A stretch of DNA of 64,000 bases. Origin: Streptomonospora nanhaiensis (GTDB taxonomy: Bacteria; Actinomycetota; Actinomycetes; Streptosporangiales; Streptosporangiaceae). Shown here piece by piece: positions 8,621 to 18,289 of the stretch; the stretch's first letter is position 1; the number at the start of each line of letters is the position of its first letter. The stretch lies in the NCBI RefSeq assembly GCF_013410565.1, contig NZ_JACCFO010000001.1:434001-498000 (forward strand). The letters run 5' to 3'. Below the pieces are notes generated by a model that worked only from the letters and a program-made list of their open reading frames with translations, was not told the origin of the DNA and made no database searches. The translations under genes were made by a program, and so were the position numbers.

Positions 8621-10252
8621 TCAGACCCGCAGCCACACGGCGGTGTCGCCGGGCAGCTCCCCGCCCTCCACGGGCGCGCTGGCGAGTGCCACGGAGGCCC
8701 CCGGCGGCAGCGGCACCGGCGCCGCACCGGTGTTGACGACGACCAGCCATTGGGGGCCGCGCCGGAACGCCAGCACGTCGCCCTTGTCGAGGTCGGAGTC
8801 CCACTCCAGCGGGGCGTCGGCGGGCAGCGAGCGGCGCAGCCGGAGCGCGGCGCGGTACAGCTCCAGCGTGGAGGCGGGGTCGCCGGTCTGCGCCTCGACC
8901 GACAGCTCACCCCAGTGGCGGGGCTGGGGCAGCCACCCCTCGGCCGCGCCGAACCCCAACGACGGCCCGGTGCGCTCCCAGGGGATGGGCACGCGGCAGC
9001 CGTCGCGGCCCTTGGAGGTGCGTCCGCTGCGCTCCCACTTGGGGTCCTGCAGCACCTCGCGCGGCAGGTCGGCGACCTCGTGCAGGCCCAGCTCCTCGCC
9101 CTGGTAGAGGTAGGCCGAGCCCGGGAGCGCCAGCTCCAGCAGCGCCGCGGCCCGCGCCCGGCGCAGCCCGAGTTCGGTGTCCAGCGGCGGCCGGGTGCCG
9201 TCGCTGAGCAGCCAGGCGCTCAGGTCGGTGCCGTTGGGCAGGCCGAGCGCCGAGGCCGGGCGCACCACGTCGTGGTTGGACATCACCCACGTGGCCACGG
9301 TGCCCACCTCGGCGGCGTCGGCCAGGCTGGTGTCGATCACCCGGCGGTAGCCCTCGGCGTCCCAGCGGCAGCGCAGGAACTCGAAGTTGAACGCGGTCTG
9401 CAGCTCGTCGGGGCGCAGGTAGCGCACCAGCCGGTCGCTGGGCAGCCACGCCTCGGCCACCGCCATGCGCGGCGGGTCGAACTCCTGGAAGACCCGGCGC
9501 CACTCGCGGTAGATCTCGTGGACCTCGGGGCGGTCCCAGTAGGGGTGGTCGGGATTGGTGGCGACGTCGTCCAGGCCGCTGCCCTCGGGCACCGGCACCA
9601 CCTCGCGCAGCGGCTCGCGCAGGTCCTTGACCAGGCCGTAGGCGACGTCGATGCGGAAGCCGTCGACGCCCCGGCGGCTCCAGAACCGCAGGATGTCCAG
9701 GAACTCCGCGCGGACCTCGGGGTTGTCCCAGTTGAGGTCGGGCTGCTCGGGGGCGAACAGGTGGAGGTACCACTGGCCGTCGGGCACCCGGGTCCAGGCC
9801 GGGCCGCCGAAGCGGGACTCCCAGTTGCTCGGCGGGAGGTCGCCGCCGGGGCCGCGGCCGTCGCGGAAGACGTAGCGCTCGCGGGCGGGCGAGCCGGGCG
9901 GGGCGGCCAGGGCCTCGGCGAACCACGGGTGCTGCTCGGAGGTGTGGTTGGGGACGATGTCGACGATGACGCGGATGCCGCGCGCGTGGGCGGCGGCGAC
10001 CAGGTCGTCGAAGTCGGCCAGGGTGCCCAGCCGGGGGTCGACCCCGCGGAAGTCGGCGACGTCGTAGCCGCCGTCGGCCAGCGGCGAGGGGTAGAAGGGC
10101 GACAGCCACAGGGCGTCCACCCCGAGGCCGGCGAGGTGGTCCAGGCGGCGGGTGACACCGGGCAGGTCGCCGATCCCGTCGCCGTCCGTGTCGGCGAAAC
10201 TCCGCGGATAGATCTGGTAAATGACGGCGTCGCGCCACCACAGGTCGCTCAT
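8621..10252 (-). CDS. GH13 alpha-glucosidase / oligo-1,6-glucosidase-type
   Basis: Cytosolic (no signal peptide) 543-residue glycoside hydrolase that should release glucose from the non-reducing ends of imported alpha-glucosides. The start WWRDAVIYQIYPRSFADTDG is typical of the subfamily. Conserved GH13 regions are DIVPNHTSEQHPWF (I), GFRIDVAYGL with the nucleophile Asp (II), EAWLPS with the acid/base Glu (III) and MSNHDV (IV). A beta-rich C-terminal domain ends the protein. ATG at 10252 follows AAAGGGAGAT. It diverges from a sugar ABC importer gene set beginning at 10616, the common arrangement for maltose, trehalose or isomaltose use. Substrate preference between alpha-1,4 and alpha-1,6 bonds cannot be read here. 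Confidence 0.92.
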   Translation of the reverse strand: MSDLWWRDAVIYQIYPRSFADTDGDGIGDLPGVTRRLDHLAGLGVDALWLSPFYPSPLADGGYDVADFRGVDPRLGTLADFDDLVAAAHARGIRVIVDIVPNHTSEQHPWFAEALAAPPGSPARERYVFRDGRGPGGDLPPSNWESRFGGPAWTRVPDGQWYLHLFAPEQPDLNWDNPEVRAEFLDILRFWSRRGVDGFRIDVAYGLVKDLREPLREVVPVPEGSGLDDVATNPDHPYWDRPEVHEIYREWRRVFQEFDPPRMAVAEAWLPSDRLVRYLRPDELQTAFNFEFLRCRWDAEGYRRVIDTSLADAAEVGTVATWVMSNHDVVRPASALGLPNGTDLSAWLLSDGTRPPLDTELGLRRARAAALLELALPGSAYLYQGEELGLHEVADLPREVLQDPKWERSGRTSKGRDGCRVPIPWERTGPSLGFGAAEGWLPQPRHWGELSVEAQTGDPASTLELYRAALRLRRSLPADAPLEWDSDLDKGDVLAFRRGPQWLVVVNTGAAPVPLPPGASVALASAPVEGGELPGDTAVWLRV

Positions 10253-10615
10253 GATCTCCCTTTGCTGCAGAGGGTAGTCGTCTGTGGGCGGATGGGTGTC
10301 GGTTGGGACGGCGGGGGTCGACGGGGCCCGTGGGCAGGGCGGGGCGGAGGGGGCGCGGGGGCGGCCGAGGGGCCGGGCCGCGCGGCGGAAAGGGGGCGGA
10401 AGGAGGGCGGCAGGACGGCCGTGACACACCGGCGGACCGCTGCCGCCGCCGGGATGCTAACCAAATTACGGCAAATCTGGCAACGGTCCCATGTGCGGAA
10501 TCGCTGACTAGAGCAGCCTAATGCGTATGTGGTTGGTTTAGTGTTGACTTCGCCACATAGGAACTGGCAACGTTTGCGGCCATCTTCGACGGCTCGTCGT
10601 CAAAGGAGAGAAGGC
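10253..10615. promoter_or_regulatory. Divergent regulatory region with LacI-type candidate sites
   Basis: The gap holds two copies of TGGCAACG, at 10478-10485 and 10566-10573. The second extends into the near-palindrome GCAACGTTTGC (10568-10578), which resembles MalR/AglR-type LacI operators. A -35-like TTGACT is at 10544-10549. The two copies sit toward opposite ends of the control region, as expected for repression of both divergent units. No LacI gene is adjacent. The rest, especially 10300-10440, is GC-rich with no visible gene. Confidence 0.5.
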
Positions 10616-11956
10616 ATGCACCTGTCGCGGAGAGGTCTCCTCACCGGCGGGGTGGTCCTCGCGGCCACCGCACTCGCCGGCTGCGGAGGCGACGCCCGCC
10701 CGCCGGTCACCGCCGCCGACATCGCACCGCCCACCGAACCGGTCACCATCGACTGGATGGCTCCCGAGCTGCTCACCAACGACGGCAAGGACCTGCGCCG
10801 CTCCCTGGTGCGCGCCTTCCAGAAGCGGTTCCCGAACATCACCGTCCGCCTGGTCCAGGTCCCTCCCACCACCGATGTCCGCCGCACCACCCTGACCACC
10901 CAGATCGCCAGCGGCGCGGTCACCCCCGACGTCTACCTCGGCGACTGCGCCTGGCCCGCGCAGTTCGCGCACAACTCCCTGGCCATGCCCCTGGGCCGGG
11001 TCGCCGACGACGAGGAGTTCTGGTCCGGATACCCCGAGGAGGTCGTCTCCTCGATCTCCTACCAGGGCCAGGTCTACGCCTTCCCCTGCTACCTCGACCT
11101 CGCCTTCCTGTACTACCGGGCCGACCTGCTCGACAAGCACGGCTTGGAGGTCCCCGCCACCTGGGAGGAGCTGCGCCGCACCGCGCTGCGGCTCATCGAC
11201 ACCGGCGACGTCCGCTACGGGCTGGTCTGGCAGGGCATGTCCGGCGAACCCCTCACCTGCAACGTCTCGGAGTTCGTGGCCGACGCCGGCGGCGCCCTCA
11301 TGGACCTCCGGGCCCGCCGCGTCCGCGTCGACTCCCCCGAGGCCCGCCGCGCCCTCACGTTCATGACCGAGCTGGTCTCCGAGGGGGTGTCTCCGGAGGC
11401 GGTGGGCACCTTCGCCGAGGAGCAGACCCTCACCGCCTTCGCCGGCGGCCAGGCCGCCTTCCTGCGCAACTGGTCCTACGCCTGGGGATCGGCCAACGAC
11501 CCGGAGTCCTCCCTGGTCGCGGGCAAGGTCGGGGCCGTCCTGCGGCCCACCTTCGAGGGCGCCGGCACCGAGCGCCACTCCACGCTCGGCGGCTGGCACA
11601 ACTTCGTCAACCCGCACACCGCCCACCCCGGCGCCGCCGTCGCCTTCGCCCGCTGGGTCGCCGAGGAGGAGGCCCAGACCCTGATGGCGGCCACCTCGCC
11701 CTACCTGCCCACCCTCAGCGCGGTCCTCGACAACCCCCGGATCGCCGGCCCCGACAAGCCGACCAACCGCCTCTCGGCCGATGCCGCGATCGTGCTGCGG
11801 CCCTTCGGCTCCCCGCACTACCCGGCCATCAGCAAGGCGATCTACACCGACGTCAACCGGCTGCTGGTCGACGGCGCCGATCCCGGCGCCGTGGGCGACA
11901 CGCTCACCGAGATGGCCCAGGGAATGGCTCTGGCACGAGACGGGGTGGCGCTGTGA
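10616..11956 (+). CDS. Sugar ABC transporter substrate-binding lipoprotein
   Basis: A 446-residue extracellular receptor of the MalE/family-1 type that delivers a sugar to the two permeases encoded next. The N-terminus LSRRGLLTGGVVLAATALAG C combines a twin-arginine-like SRRGLL motif with a lipobox ending at Cys23, so it is probably exported folded and lipid-anchored. The body shows family features: a PDVYLGDCAWPAQFA segment, LDLAFLYYRADLL and GGWHNFVNPHT. ATG at 10616 follows AAAGGAGAGAAGG. The stop overlaps the next start by 4 nt (GTGA). The divergent alpha-glucosidase suggests an alpha-glucoside ligand; this is inference only. No ATPase is encoded, so a shared MsiK-type ATPase elsewhere is expected. 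Confidence 0.9.
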   Translation: MHLSRRGLLTGGVVLAATALAGCGGDARPPVTAADIAPPTEPVTIDWMAPELLTNDGKDLRRSLVRAFQKRFPNITVRLVQVPPTTDVRRTTLTTQIASGAVTPDVYLGDCAWPAQFAHNSLAMPLGRVADDEEFWSGYPEEVVSSISYQGQVYAFPCYLDLAFLYYRADLLDKHGLEVPATWEELRRTALRLIDTGDVRYGLVWQGMSGEPLTCNVSEFVADAGGALMDLRARRVRVDSPEARRALTFMTELVSEGVSPEAVGTFAEEQTLTAFAGGQAAFLRNWSYAWGSANDPESSLVAGKVGAVLRPTFEGAGTERHSTLGGWHNFVNPHTAHPGAAVAFARWVAEEEAQTLMAATSPYLPTLSAVLDNPRIAGPDKPTNRLSADAAIVLRPFGSPHYPAISKAIYTDVNRLLVDGADPGAVGDTLTEMAQGMALARDGVAL

Positions 11957-12960
11957 GGACGACGACCGGAAAGACCACCGGCATCCCGGCGCAGCGCCCG
12001 CCCACCGAGAACGGATGGGCCCCCGCGCGCCGGCGCGGCCGCCGGGCGGGCGCGCCGCCGCGCCACGACGCCCAGCGGCGCCGCATGGCGCGCACCGGGT
12101 GGACCTACACCGCGCCCTCGCTGGCCGTCATCGGCGCGATCACGCTGTTCCCGATCGTGTTCTCGCTGGTCCTCAGCTTCTCAGAGGTCCGCATCGGCTA
12201 CGGCGGGTTCGTGGTCGAGCGCCTCACCCTGGACAACTACCTCGCCCTGGTGCGGTCGTCGGACTGGTACTACGCGCTGGGCTTCACGGTCTTCTACACG
12301 GTGGTCACCGTGGCCGCCGAGGTCGTGCTGGGGGTGCTGGCCGCCCTGGTCATGGAGCGGCTGTCGGCCTCGCGCGGCTGGATGATGGCGCTGATGCTGA
12401 TCCCCTGGTCCATGATCACCGTGGTCTCGGCCCGGCTGTGGGCCTACATGTACGACTCCAGCTACGGCGTCATCACCTGGCTGCTGCAGAACCTCTTCGG
12501 CGCCAACCCGCTGATCCTGGGCACGCCCGCCTCGGCGATCGGGGCGATGGCCGTGGCCGACATCTGGAAGACCACGCCGTTCGTGGCGATCATCGTGCTG
12601 GCCGGGCTGGTCATGCTGCCGCGCGACGTCTACGAGTCCGCCGAGGTCGACGGCGCCGGGCCCTGGACCATGTTCTGGCGCATCACCCTGCCGCAGCTGC
12701 GCCCCACCATCGCGGTGGCCGTGCTGTTCCGCATCCTCCAGGCGTTCGGGGTGTTCGACCTGCCGTTCGTGCTGACCGGGGGCGGGCCGGGCATCGCCAC
12801 CCAGTCGCTGGCGGTGATGGGCTACAAGGTGCTCTTCCAGGACCTCAACATCGGTGCCGGCGCGGCCATCGCGACCTCGACCGGCCTCCTCGTGGCGGGC
12901 GCGTGCCTGCTGTTCCTCAAGGTGTTCCGTGCGCAGGTGGGCAAGGAGGACGTGGCATGA
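11953..12960 (+). CDS. Sugar ABC transporter permease (MalF-like)
   Basis: A 335-residue inner-membrane permease. The first 45 residues are Arg-rich and cytosolic; then about six transmembrane helices follow, beginning TAPSLAVIGAITLFPIVFSL. The EAA loop that docks the ATPase is YESAEVDGAGPWTMFWRITL, near residues 228-250. GTG at 11953 overlaps the upstream stop in GTGA, and its own stop overlaps the next start in ATGA, so translation of the three genes is coupled. It pairs with the permease at 12957. Confidence 0.92.
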   Translation: MRTTTGKTTGIPAQRPPTENGWAPARRRGRRAGAPPRHDAQRRRMARTGWTYTAPSLAVIGAITLFPIVFSLVLSFSEVRIGYGGFVVERLTLDNYLALVRSSDWYYALGFTVFYTVVTVAAEVVLGVLAALVMERLSASRGWMMALMLIPWSMITVVSARLWAYMYDSSYGVITWLLQNLFGANPLILGTPASAIGAMAVADIWKTTPFVAIIVLAGLVMLPRDVYESAEVDGAGPWTMFWRITLPQLRPTIAVAVLFRILQAFGVFDLPFVLTGGGPGIATQSLAVMGYKVLFQDLNIGAGAAIATSTGLLVAGACLLFLKVFRAQVGKEDVA

Positions 12961-13802
12961 GCGCTCGCGACCGCAGTCTGCTGCACCGGGTGTTCAGCCC
13001 GGTGACCTTGGGCGCCGTGGTGCTGGTGCTGTTCACGGCGATGCCGCTGTACTGGATGGTGGTCAACTCGCTCAAGCCGGTGACCGAGGTCGGGGCCATG
13101 CCGCCGACCTTCTGGCCCGGCGACATCACCGGGGCCAACTACGTCAGCGCGTTCGTCGACCAGGGGTTCGGCCGCTACATCCTCAACAGCCTCGTGGTCT
13201 GCCTCAGCTCCACGGTGGTGGTGGTGAGCCTGGCGACCTTCGCCGGCTACGCGCTGGCCCGCACCCCCATGCGCGGGCGCGGCCCGGTCATGATCGCGCT
13301 GCTGATGGTGTCGGTCTACCCGCCCATCGCCGTGCTGGTGCCGCTGTACGTGATGGCGCGCGAGCTGGGGATGCTCAACTCCTATCCGGGGCTGATCATC
13401 CCCTACGTGGCGTTCAACCTGCCGTTCGCCATCTGGATCATGCGCAACTACATGCTCTCGGTGCCCGGCGGGCTGGAGGACGCCGCGCGGGTCGACGGCG
13501 CCTCGGCCACCCGCACCGTGCTGTCGATCATCCTGCCGCAGGTGCGGCCCGGGCTGTTCACGGCGGGCGTGTTCACCTTCACCGCCACCTGGACGGAGTT
13601 CCTGATGGCCCTGACCCTGAACTCCCAGGACGCCTACCGCACCATCCCGGTGGGGATCGCGCTGATGGGCACCGTCTTCGAGGTCCCCTACGGCATGATC
13701 TTCGCCGCCGCCGTGGCGGTGACCGCGCCCATCGCCGTGCTCGTGCTCATCTTCCGCAAGTCGGTCGTCGCCGGGCTGACGGCCGGGGCGATCAAGGGCT
13801 GA
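12957..13802 (+). CDS. Sugar ABC transporter permease (MalG-like)
   Basis: A 281-residue permease with six predicted helices. The first is LGAVVLVLFTAMPLYWMVVN, and the conserved periplasmic NSLKPVTEVG follows. The EAA loop is GLEDAARVDGASATRTVLSI, near residues 175-195. It completes the importer with the lipoprotein and the first permease. Translation starts at ATG 12957 within ATGA. A 14-bp hairpin lies 26 bp after the stop, ending the three-gene operon. Confidence 0.92.
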   Translation: MSARDRSLLHRVFSPVTLGAVVLVLFTAMPLYWMVVNSLKPVTEVGAMPPTFWPGDITGANYVSAFVDQGFGRYILNSLVVCLSSTVVVVSLATFAGYALARTPMRGRGPVMIALLMVSVYPPIAVLVPLYVMARELGMLNSYPGLIIPYVAFNLPFAIWIMRNYMLSVPGGLEDAARVDGASATRTVLSIILPQVRPGLFTAGVFTFTATWTEFLMALTLNSQDAYRTIPVGIALMGTVFEVPYGMIFAAAVAVTAPIAVLVLIFRKSVVAGLTAGAIKG

Positions 13803-13828
13803 CCGCGGCGGTCGAGGCCGGGGGAGGC

Positions 13829-13865
13829 GCGCCCGCGAGACCGGGACGGACGGTCTCGCGGGCGC
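13829..13865 (+). terminator. Terminator of the sugar importer operon
   Basis: Perfect 14-bp stem, GCGCCCGCGAGACC (13829-13842) and GGTCTCGCGGGCGC (13852-13865), with a 9-nt loop. Confidence 0.75.
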
Positions 13866-14242
13866 GGTCATGAGGGCCGGCCGGGCCGGCGCCGTGCCCC
13901 GGGCGGATCGGGGCGTGCGGTGCCCGGCGGCGCCGCGGCGGTGCCGCGGCCGGGCGCGGACCGCGGGGGCGCGACGGGGCCCACGCGCGCGGTCGGGGGC
14001 GGAGGCCCACGCGCCAATTGGTTTATTTTTAAACGACCTCGGGGAGTCTACCCGCGCGTCCGGCCGCGCGGGCGCGCCGCGTGCCCGAAATCGGTCACAT
14101 CCCCGTGTCCAGCGGCTTTCTGGCGTCTACGCCGGTTTCGGCGGCGGCGGCCGCGCAGGCCGATTGAAATGGTCGCCGCGAACTGGTTCCATTTCAGCTC
14201 GCGCGGCGCCGCACCCGCGCCGCAGCCGTGGATGGAGGATCC
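13866..14242. promoter_or_regulatory. Leader region of the DUF574-type methyltransferase gene
   Basis: No gene is visible. An AT-rich patch at 14013-14035 (ATTGGTTTATTTTTAAACG) contains the near-palindrome TTTATTTTTAAA. Closer to the gene, an 8-bp perfect inverted repeat TGAAATGG (14165-14172) and CCATTTCA (14189-14196) is spaced by 16 nt. It could be a paired binding site or a small RNA hairpin. The start codon at 14243 has GGAGGA upstream. Confidence 0.4.
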
Positions 14243-15055
14243 GTGGAAGGTCAGGGCCCGGCCCCCGAGGGGGTCGACGTCACCACCCCCAACGTGGCGC
14301 GGATGTACGACTACTACCTCGGCGGCAAGGACAACTACGCCGCCGACCGCGCCGCCGCCGAGCAGGTGATCGCCATGGTGCCCGAGATCACCGCCGTCGC
14401 CCAGGCCAACCGCGGGTTCCTGGGCCGGGCGGTGCGCCACGCCGCGGAGTCGGGGATCCGCCAGTTCATCGACCTGGGCACCGGCCTGCCCACCCAGGAG
14501 AACGTCCACGAGGTCGCCCACCGCGTCGCCCCCGACGCCCGCGTGGTCTACGTCGACTACGACCCGGTCGTCATCGCCCACGGCGAGGCGCTGCTGGCCA
14601 CCACCGACAACGTCCGCCTGCTCCAGGGCGACCTGCGCCGACCCGACGAGATCCTCGCCAGCCCGGTGCTGCGCGCCCTGATCGACCTCGACCGCCCCGT
14701 GGCCGTGCTGCTCGCCGCCATCCTGCACTTCGTCCCCGACGAGGAGGAGCCCTACGCGCTCGTGGCGCGGCTGCGCGACGCCATGGTGCCCGGCAGCATG
14801 CTGATCCTCTCCCACGGCTGCGCCGACGACCAGGAGGTGGCCGAGGACGAGGCCGACATCCGCGACGTCTACCGCTCGGCGACCTCCCCCATCCTGGCGC
14901 GCTCCCGCGCCGAGATCGCGCGGTTCTTCGACGGCTTCGAACTGGAGGAGCCCGGCCTGGTGCCCGCCGCCGACTGGCGGCAGGTCTCCGCCGACACCCC
15001 GTTCACCCCCAACCGCTCGCTGCTGATGGCGGGCGTGGGCCGCCGGGTGGGCTGA
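14243..15055 (+). CDS. SAM-dependent methyltransferase, DUF574 (Methyltransf_19) family
   Basis: A 270-residue protein recognised by the family signature NVARMYDYYLGGKDNYAADR near the N-terminus. The SAM-binding loop is QFIDLGTGLPTQENVHEVA, and the adenine-contact strand is VVYVDYDPVVIAHGEAL. ALLAAILHFVPDEEEPYALV and LILSHGCADD follow. The family is greatly expanded in Streptomyces, Nocardiopsis and relatives; its substrate is unknown. GTG at 14243 was chosen because GGAGGA ends 4 nt upstream; a second GTG at 14228 in frame has no such site. It is monocistronic, closed by a hairpin with a short T-run. Confidence 0.88.
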   Translation: MEGQGPAPEGVDVTTPNVARMYDYYLGGKDNYAADRAAAEQVIAMVPEITAVAQANRGFLGRAVRHAAESGIRQFIDLGTGLPTQENVHEVAHRVAPDARVVYVDYDPVVIAHGEALLATTDNVRLLQGDLRRPDEILASPVLRALIDLDRPVAVLLAAILHFVPDEEEPYALVARLRDAMVPGSMLILSHGCADDQEVAEDEADIRDVYRSATSPILARSRAEIARFFDGFELEEPGLVPAADWRQVSADTPFTPNRSLLMAGVGRRVG

Positions 15056-15073
15056 GCCCTCACGGCCTGCCTC

Positions 15074-15119
15074 CGCCCGCCCCCGGCGCGCCCGCGCCGG
15101 GGGCGGGCGCGGCTGTTTT
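15074..15119 (+). terminator. Terminator after the DUF574-type methyltransferase
   Basis: Inverted repeat CGCCCGCCCCCGGCGCG (15074-15090) and CGCGCCGGGGGCGGGCG (15093-15109), effectively a stem of about 15 bp. It is followed by CTGTTTT, one of few terminators here with a T-run. Confidence 0.8.
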
Positions 15120-15233
15120 GCGATGTCGGCGCTGGGTAGCCGCGGCAGGTACACGACCACGACCGGGCCCGCGCCGCCGTGGCCCGACGGCGGCGGCGGT
15201 TCCGGGCGACCCGCGGGAAACGGAGTGATCTCC

Positions 15234-15593
15234 ATGTCCGCAGAGCGCAGCACGCCCCCGCTCGCCGACTACGACGGGCTGCCCGTCGCCACGCTGCGGC
15301 ACCGGGTGCGGTCGCTGACCACCGAGCAGATGCGCGACCTCATCGCCTATGAGTCCAGCCACGGCAACCGCTTCCAGGTACTGGAGATCCTGAAGTCCCG
15401 ACTGGCCGAACTGGAGGCCGGAGCCCGGCCCAGCGGCGGCGACCAGGAGTTCCAGCCCGAGACGCCCGACGCGCCGCGCGGCGGCTCCGCGGTCTCGCCC
15501 GGCGGCCAGGGACCCGCCGGCAACCCGCCGCCCCACGGCGTGCCCGCCCAGCCGGCGCGGCCCAAGGGCGACTTCCGGCCCGGCGGCTTCTAG
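15234..15593 (+). CDS. Small DUF8129-like / lipid-droplet-associated-like protein
   Basis: A 119-residue protein. The folded part is at the N-terminus, residues 8-60: LADYDGLPVATLRHRVRSLT, then MRDLIAYESSHGNRFQVLEI. This spacing of YDxL, RxxxL, YExxHxxR and LEILxxRL resembles the DUF8129 helical domain of actinobacterial lipid-droplet-associated-like proteins. Residues 60-119 are Gly/Pro-rich and probably disordered. ATG at 15234 follows GGAGTGATCTCC. It lies 70 bp before the Clp ATPase gene on the same strand. Function is not known; the family assignment is by memory of motif spacing. Confidence 0.6.
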   Translation: MSAERSTPPLADYDGLPVATLRHRVRSLTTEQMRDLIAYESSHGNRFQVLEILKSRLAELEAGARPSGGDQEFQPETPDAPRGGSAVSPGGQGPAGNPPPHGVPAQPARPKGDFRPGGF

Positions 15594-15663
15594 CCCGCCG
15601 CCGCCCACCGCACGGGCGCCGCCCGGGGAGCGGCGCCCCGCTCCAGCAGAGGAGGCCCAAGCC

Positions 15664-18225
15664 ATGTCGCACGACTTCCCGGCCGGCGGGTTCGACCCGC
15701 GCTCCTTCGAGGAGTTCCTGGCGCGGTTCTTCGGCTCGGCCGGCGCCCGGCGCTCCACCCAGCGCGTGGACCTGTCCAAGCTCATGGACGACGCCATGCG
15801 CGAGGTCGTCTCGGCGGCCATCTCGCGCGCCTCGCAGACCGACGGCACCGACCTGGACGCCGCGCACCTGCTGTGGGCGCTGCTGAGCTACGCCCCGGCC
15901 GCCGACCTGGTGCAGCGCACCGGCGCCGACCCCGAGGAGTTGGCCGCCGCCGCGGCCGGGGAGGCCGAGCGCGCGCCCACGGCCGGCCCCGGCGTGCCGG
16001 CCCTCACCCCGGCGGCCAAGCGCACCCTGCTGGACGCCCACCAGATCGCCCGGGCCCTGGGCCGCTCCTACATCGCCCCCGAGCACATGCTGTTCGCCCT
16101 GGCCGTCAACGCGGAGTCGCGCGTGGGGCGGCTGCTCAACGGCGCCGGCGTCACGCCGGAGTCGCTGCAGGCGGCCGCCCGCCAGGCCGGCGCGCCGGGC
16201 GCGGGCGCGGCCGGGCGCGGCACCGGGGAAGGCGGCGCCGGCGGCGCGGGCGCCACCCCCAACCTGGAGGAGTTCGGCACCGACATGACCGCCCTGGCCG
16301 AGGAGGGGCGGCTGGACCCGGTGATGGGCCGCGACGAGGAGGTCGAGCAGACCATCGAGGTGCTGGCCCGCCGCCGCAAGAACAACCCGGTGCTGATCGG
16401 CGACCCCGGCGTGGGCAAGACCGCCATCGTCGAGGGGATCGCCCAGCGCATCGCCGACAACGACGTCCCCGACACCCTGAGCGGGCACCGGCTCATCCAG
16501 CTCGACCTGGCCGGCGTGGTGGCGGGCACCCGCTACCGGGGGGACTTCGAGGAGCGGGTCCGCAACCTCATCGAGGAGATCCGCGGCGACGACCGGCTGC
16601 TCATCTTCATCGACGAACTGCACACCGTGGTGGGCGCCGGCGGCGCCGAGGGCGCGGTCAGCGCGGGCAACATGCTCAAGCCGGCCCTGGCGCGCGGCGA
16701 GCTGCACATGATCGGCGCCACGACGCTGGACGAGTACCGGCAGAACATCGAGAAGGACGCCGCCCTGGAGCGGCGCTTCCAGCCGGTGCTGGTCTCCGAG
16801 CCCTCGGTCGAGGACACCGTGGAGATCCTGCGCGGGCTGCGCGACCGCTACGAGGCCCACCACCAGGTCCGCTTCAGCGACGACAGCCTCGTGGCCGCCG
16901 CCCAGCTCTCCGACCGCTACGTCTCCGACCGGTTCCTGCCCGACAAGGCCATCGACCTGGTCGACCAGGCCGGGGCGCGGGTGCGGCTGCGCGCCAAGCG
17001 GCCCAGCGTCGACGTCCAGCAGCTGGAGGAGCGCCTGCGCGACCTGGAGGCCCGCAAGGAGCAGGCCGTCCGCGAGGAGGACTACGAGGCCGCCTCGGAG
17101 GCGCGCGACGAGATCCGGCGCACCCGCGAGGAGATCGGCCGCACCCGCGACTCCGGGCCCGAGCAGGTGCCCGAGGTGGGGGTCGACGACATCGCCGAGG
17201 TGGTCTCGCGCATCACCTCCATCCCCGTCTCCCAGCTCACCCAGGAGGAGCGCGAGCGGCTGACCGGCCTGGAGGAGCGCCTGCACCAGCGCGTGGTGGG
17301 CCAGGACGAGGCCGTGCGCGCGGTGGCCGAGGCGGTGCGCCGCTCCCGCGCCGGGCTCGCCTCGCCCGACCGGCCCATCGGCAGCTTCCTGTTCCTGGGG
17401 CCCACCGGTGTGGGCAAGACCGAGCTGGCCCGGGCCCTGGCGGAGGCGCTGTTCGGCTCCCAGGAGCGGATGGTGCGCTTCGACATGAGCGAGTTCCAGG
17501 AGCGCCACACCGCCGCCCGCCTGGTGGGGGCCCCGCCCGGCTACGTCGGCTACGAGGAGGCCGGCCAGCTCACCGAGGCCGTGCGCCGCCAGCCCTACAC
17601 CGTCGTGCTGCTGGACGAGGTCGAGAAGGCCCACCCCGACATCTTCAACCTGCTGCTGCAGCTGCTGGACGACGGGCGGCTCACCGACGGCCAGGGGCGG
17701 ACCGTGGACTTCCGCAACGTCGTGGTGATCATGACGAGCAACCTGGGCTCGGAGTTCGTCACCGGCGGCGGCCCGATCGGGTTCACCGGCGAGATGACGG
17801 GCGAACGCGGCACCCAGGACCGCATCATGGCGCGGCTGCGCGAGGAGTTCCGCCCGGAGTTCCTCAACCGCATCGACGAGATCATCGTGTTCAGCCCGCT
17901 CAGCGACGACCAGCTCGGGCGGATCACCCGGCTGCTGCTGGACGAGACCGAGCGCCGGCTGCACGCCCAGGACATCGGGATCGAGTTCACCGACACCGCC
18001 GTGCAGTGGCTCGCCGCCGCCGGCCACCAGCCCGAGTACGGCGCCCGGCCGCTGGCGCGCACCATCCAGCGCAGCGTGGGCAACCGGCTGTCGTCCATGC
18101 TGCTGGGCGGCGAGGTCGCCCCGGGCGACCGGGTCCTGGTGGAGGTCGGCGACGACGGCCTGGAGTTCGCCGTGGACCGGTCCCACCGCCGCATGGCGGA
18201 GTCGGCCGCCGGCCCGCCGCGCTGA
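15664..18225 (+). CDS. ClpC-like AAA+ unfoldase (Clp protease ATP-binding subunit)
   Basis: An 853-residue double-ring Clp/Hsp100 ATPase. Residues 1-30 are unusual ([20 protein letters not shown]); then comes a Clp-N domain ([34 protein letters not shown]). AAA1 has Walker A GDPGVGKT at about 246 and Walker [14 protein letters not shown]-type segment ([20 protein letters not shown]) lies near 475. AAA2 has [11 protein letters not shown] at about 579 and [14 protein letters not shown]. An Ile-Gly-Phe tripeptide in [10 protein letters not shown], near residue 705, sits where ClpC and ClpA carry the ClpP-docking loop, so partnership with ClpP is likely. It differs from housekeeping ClpC in its N-terminus and may be a second, stress-related copy. 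ATG at 15664 follows AGAGGAGGCCC. Confidence 0.9.
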   Translation: MSHDFPAGGFDPRSFEEFLARFFGSAGARRSTQRVDLSKLMDDAMREVVSAAISRASQTDGTDLDAAHLLWALLSYAPAADLVQRTGADPEELAAAAAGEAERAPTAGPGVPALTPAAKRTLLDAHQIARALGRSYIAPEHMLFALAVNAESRVGRLLNGAGVTPESLQAAARQAGAPGAGAAGRGTGEGGAGGAGATPNLEEFGTDMTALAEEGRLDPVMGRDEEVEQTIEVLARRRKNNPVLIGDPGVGKTAIVEGIAQRIADNDVPDTLSGHRLIQLDLAGVVAGTRYRGDFEERVRNLIEEIRGDDRLLIFIDELHTVVGAGGAEGAVSAGNMLKPALARGELHMIGATTLDEYRQNIEKDAALERRFQPVLVSEPSVEDTVEILRGLRDRYEAHHQVRFSDDSLVAAAQLSDRYVSDRFLPDKAIDLVDQAGARVRLRAKRPSVDVQQLEERLRDLEARKEQAVREEDYEAASEARDEIRRTREEIGRTRDSGPEQVPEVGVDDIAEVVSRITSIPVSQLTQEERERLTGLEERLHQRVVGQDEAVRAVAEAVRRSRAGLASPDRPIGSFLFLGPTGVGKTELARALAEALFGSQERMVRFDMSEFQERHTAARLVGAPPGYVGYEEAGQLTEAVRRQPYTVVLLDEVEKAHPDIFNLLLQLLDDGRLTDGQGRTVDFRNVVVIMTSNLGSEFVTGGGPIGFTGEMTGERGTQDRIMARLREEFRPEFLNRIDEIIVFSPLSDDQLGRITRLLLDETERRLHAQDIGIEFTDTAVQWLAAAGHQPEYGARPLARTIQRSVGNRLSSMLLGGEVAPGDRVLVEVGDDGLEFAVDRSHRRMAESAAGPPR

Positions 18226-18242
18226 CGGCCCGCCGCCCGCCC

Positions 18243-18289
18243 GCGACACCGCCCGCGCCCCCGCCTTCCGGGGGCGCGGGCGGTGTCGC
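18243..18289 (+). terminator. Strong terminator after the Clp ATPase gene
   Basis: Perfect 20-bp inverted repeat, GCGACACCGCCCGCGCCCCC (18243-18262) and its complement (18270-18289), with a 7-nt loop GCCTTCC. Confidence 0.88.

Noticed and set aside
15340-18249. 969-codon minus-strand open frame
   Set aside because: It mirrors the Clp ATPase gene, with clear AAA+ motifs on the other strand; there are no domain motifs of its own.
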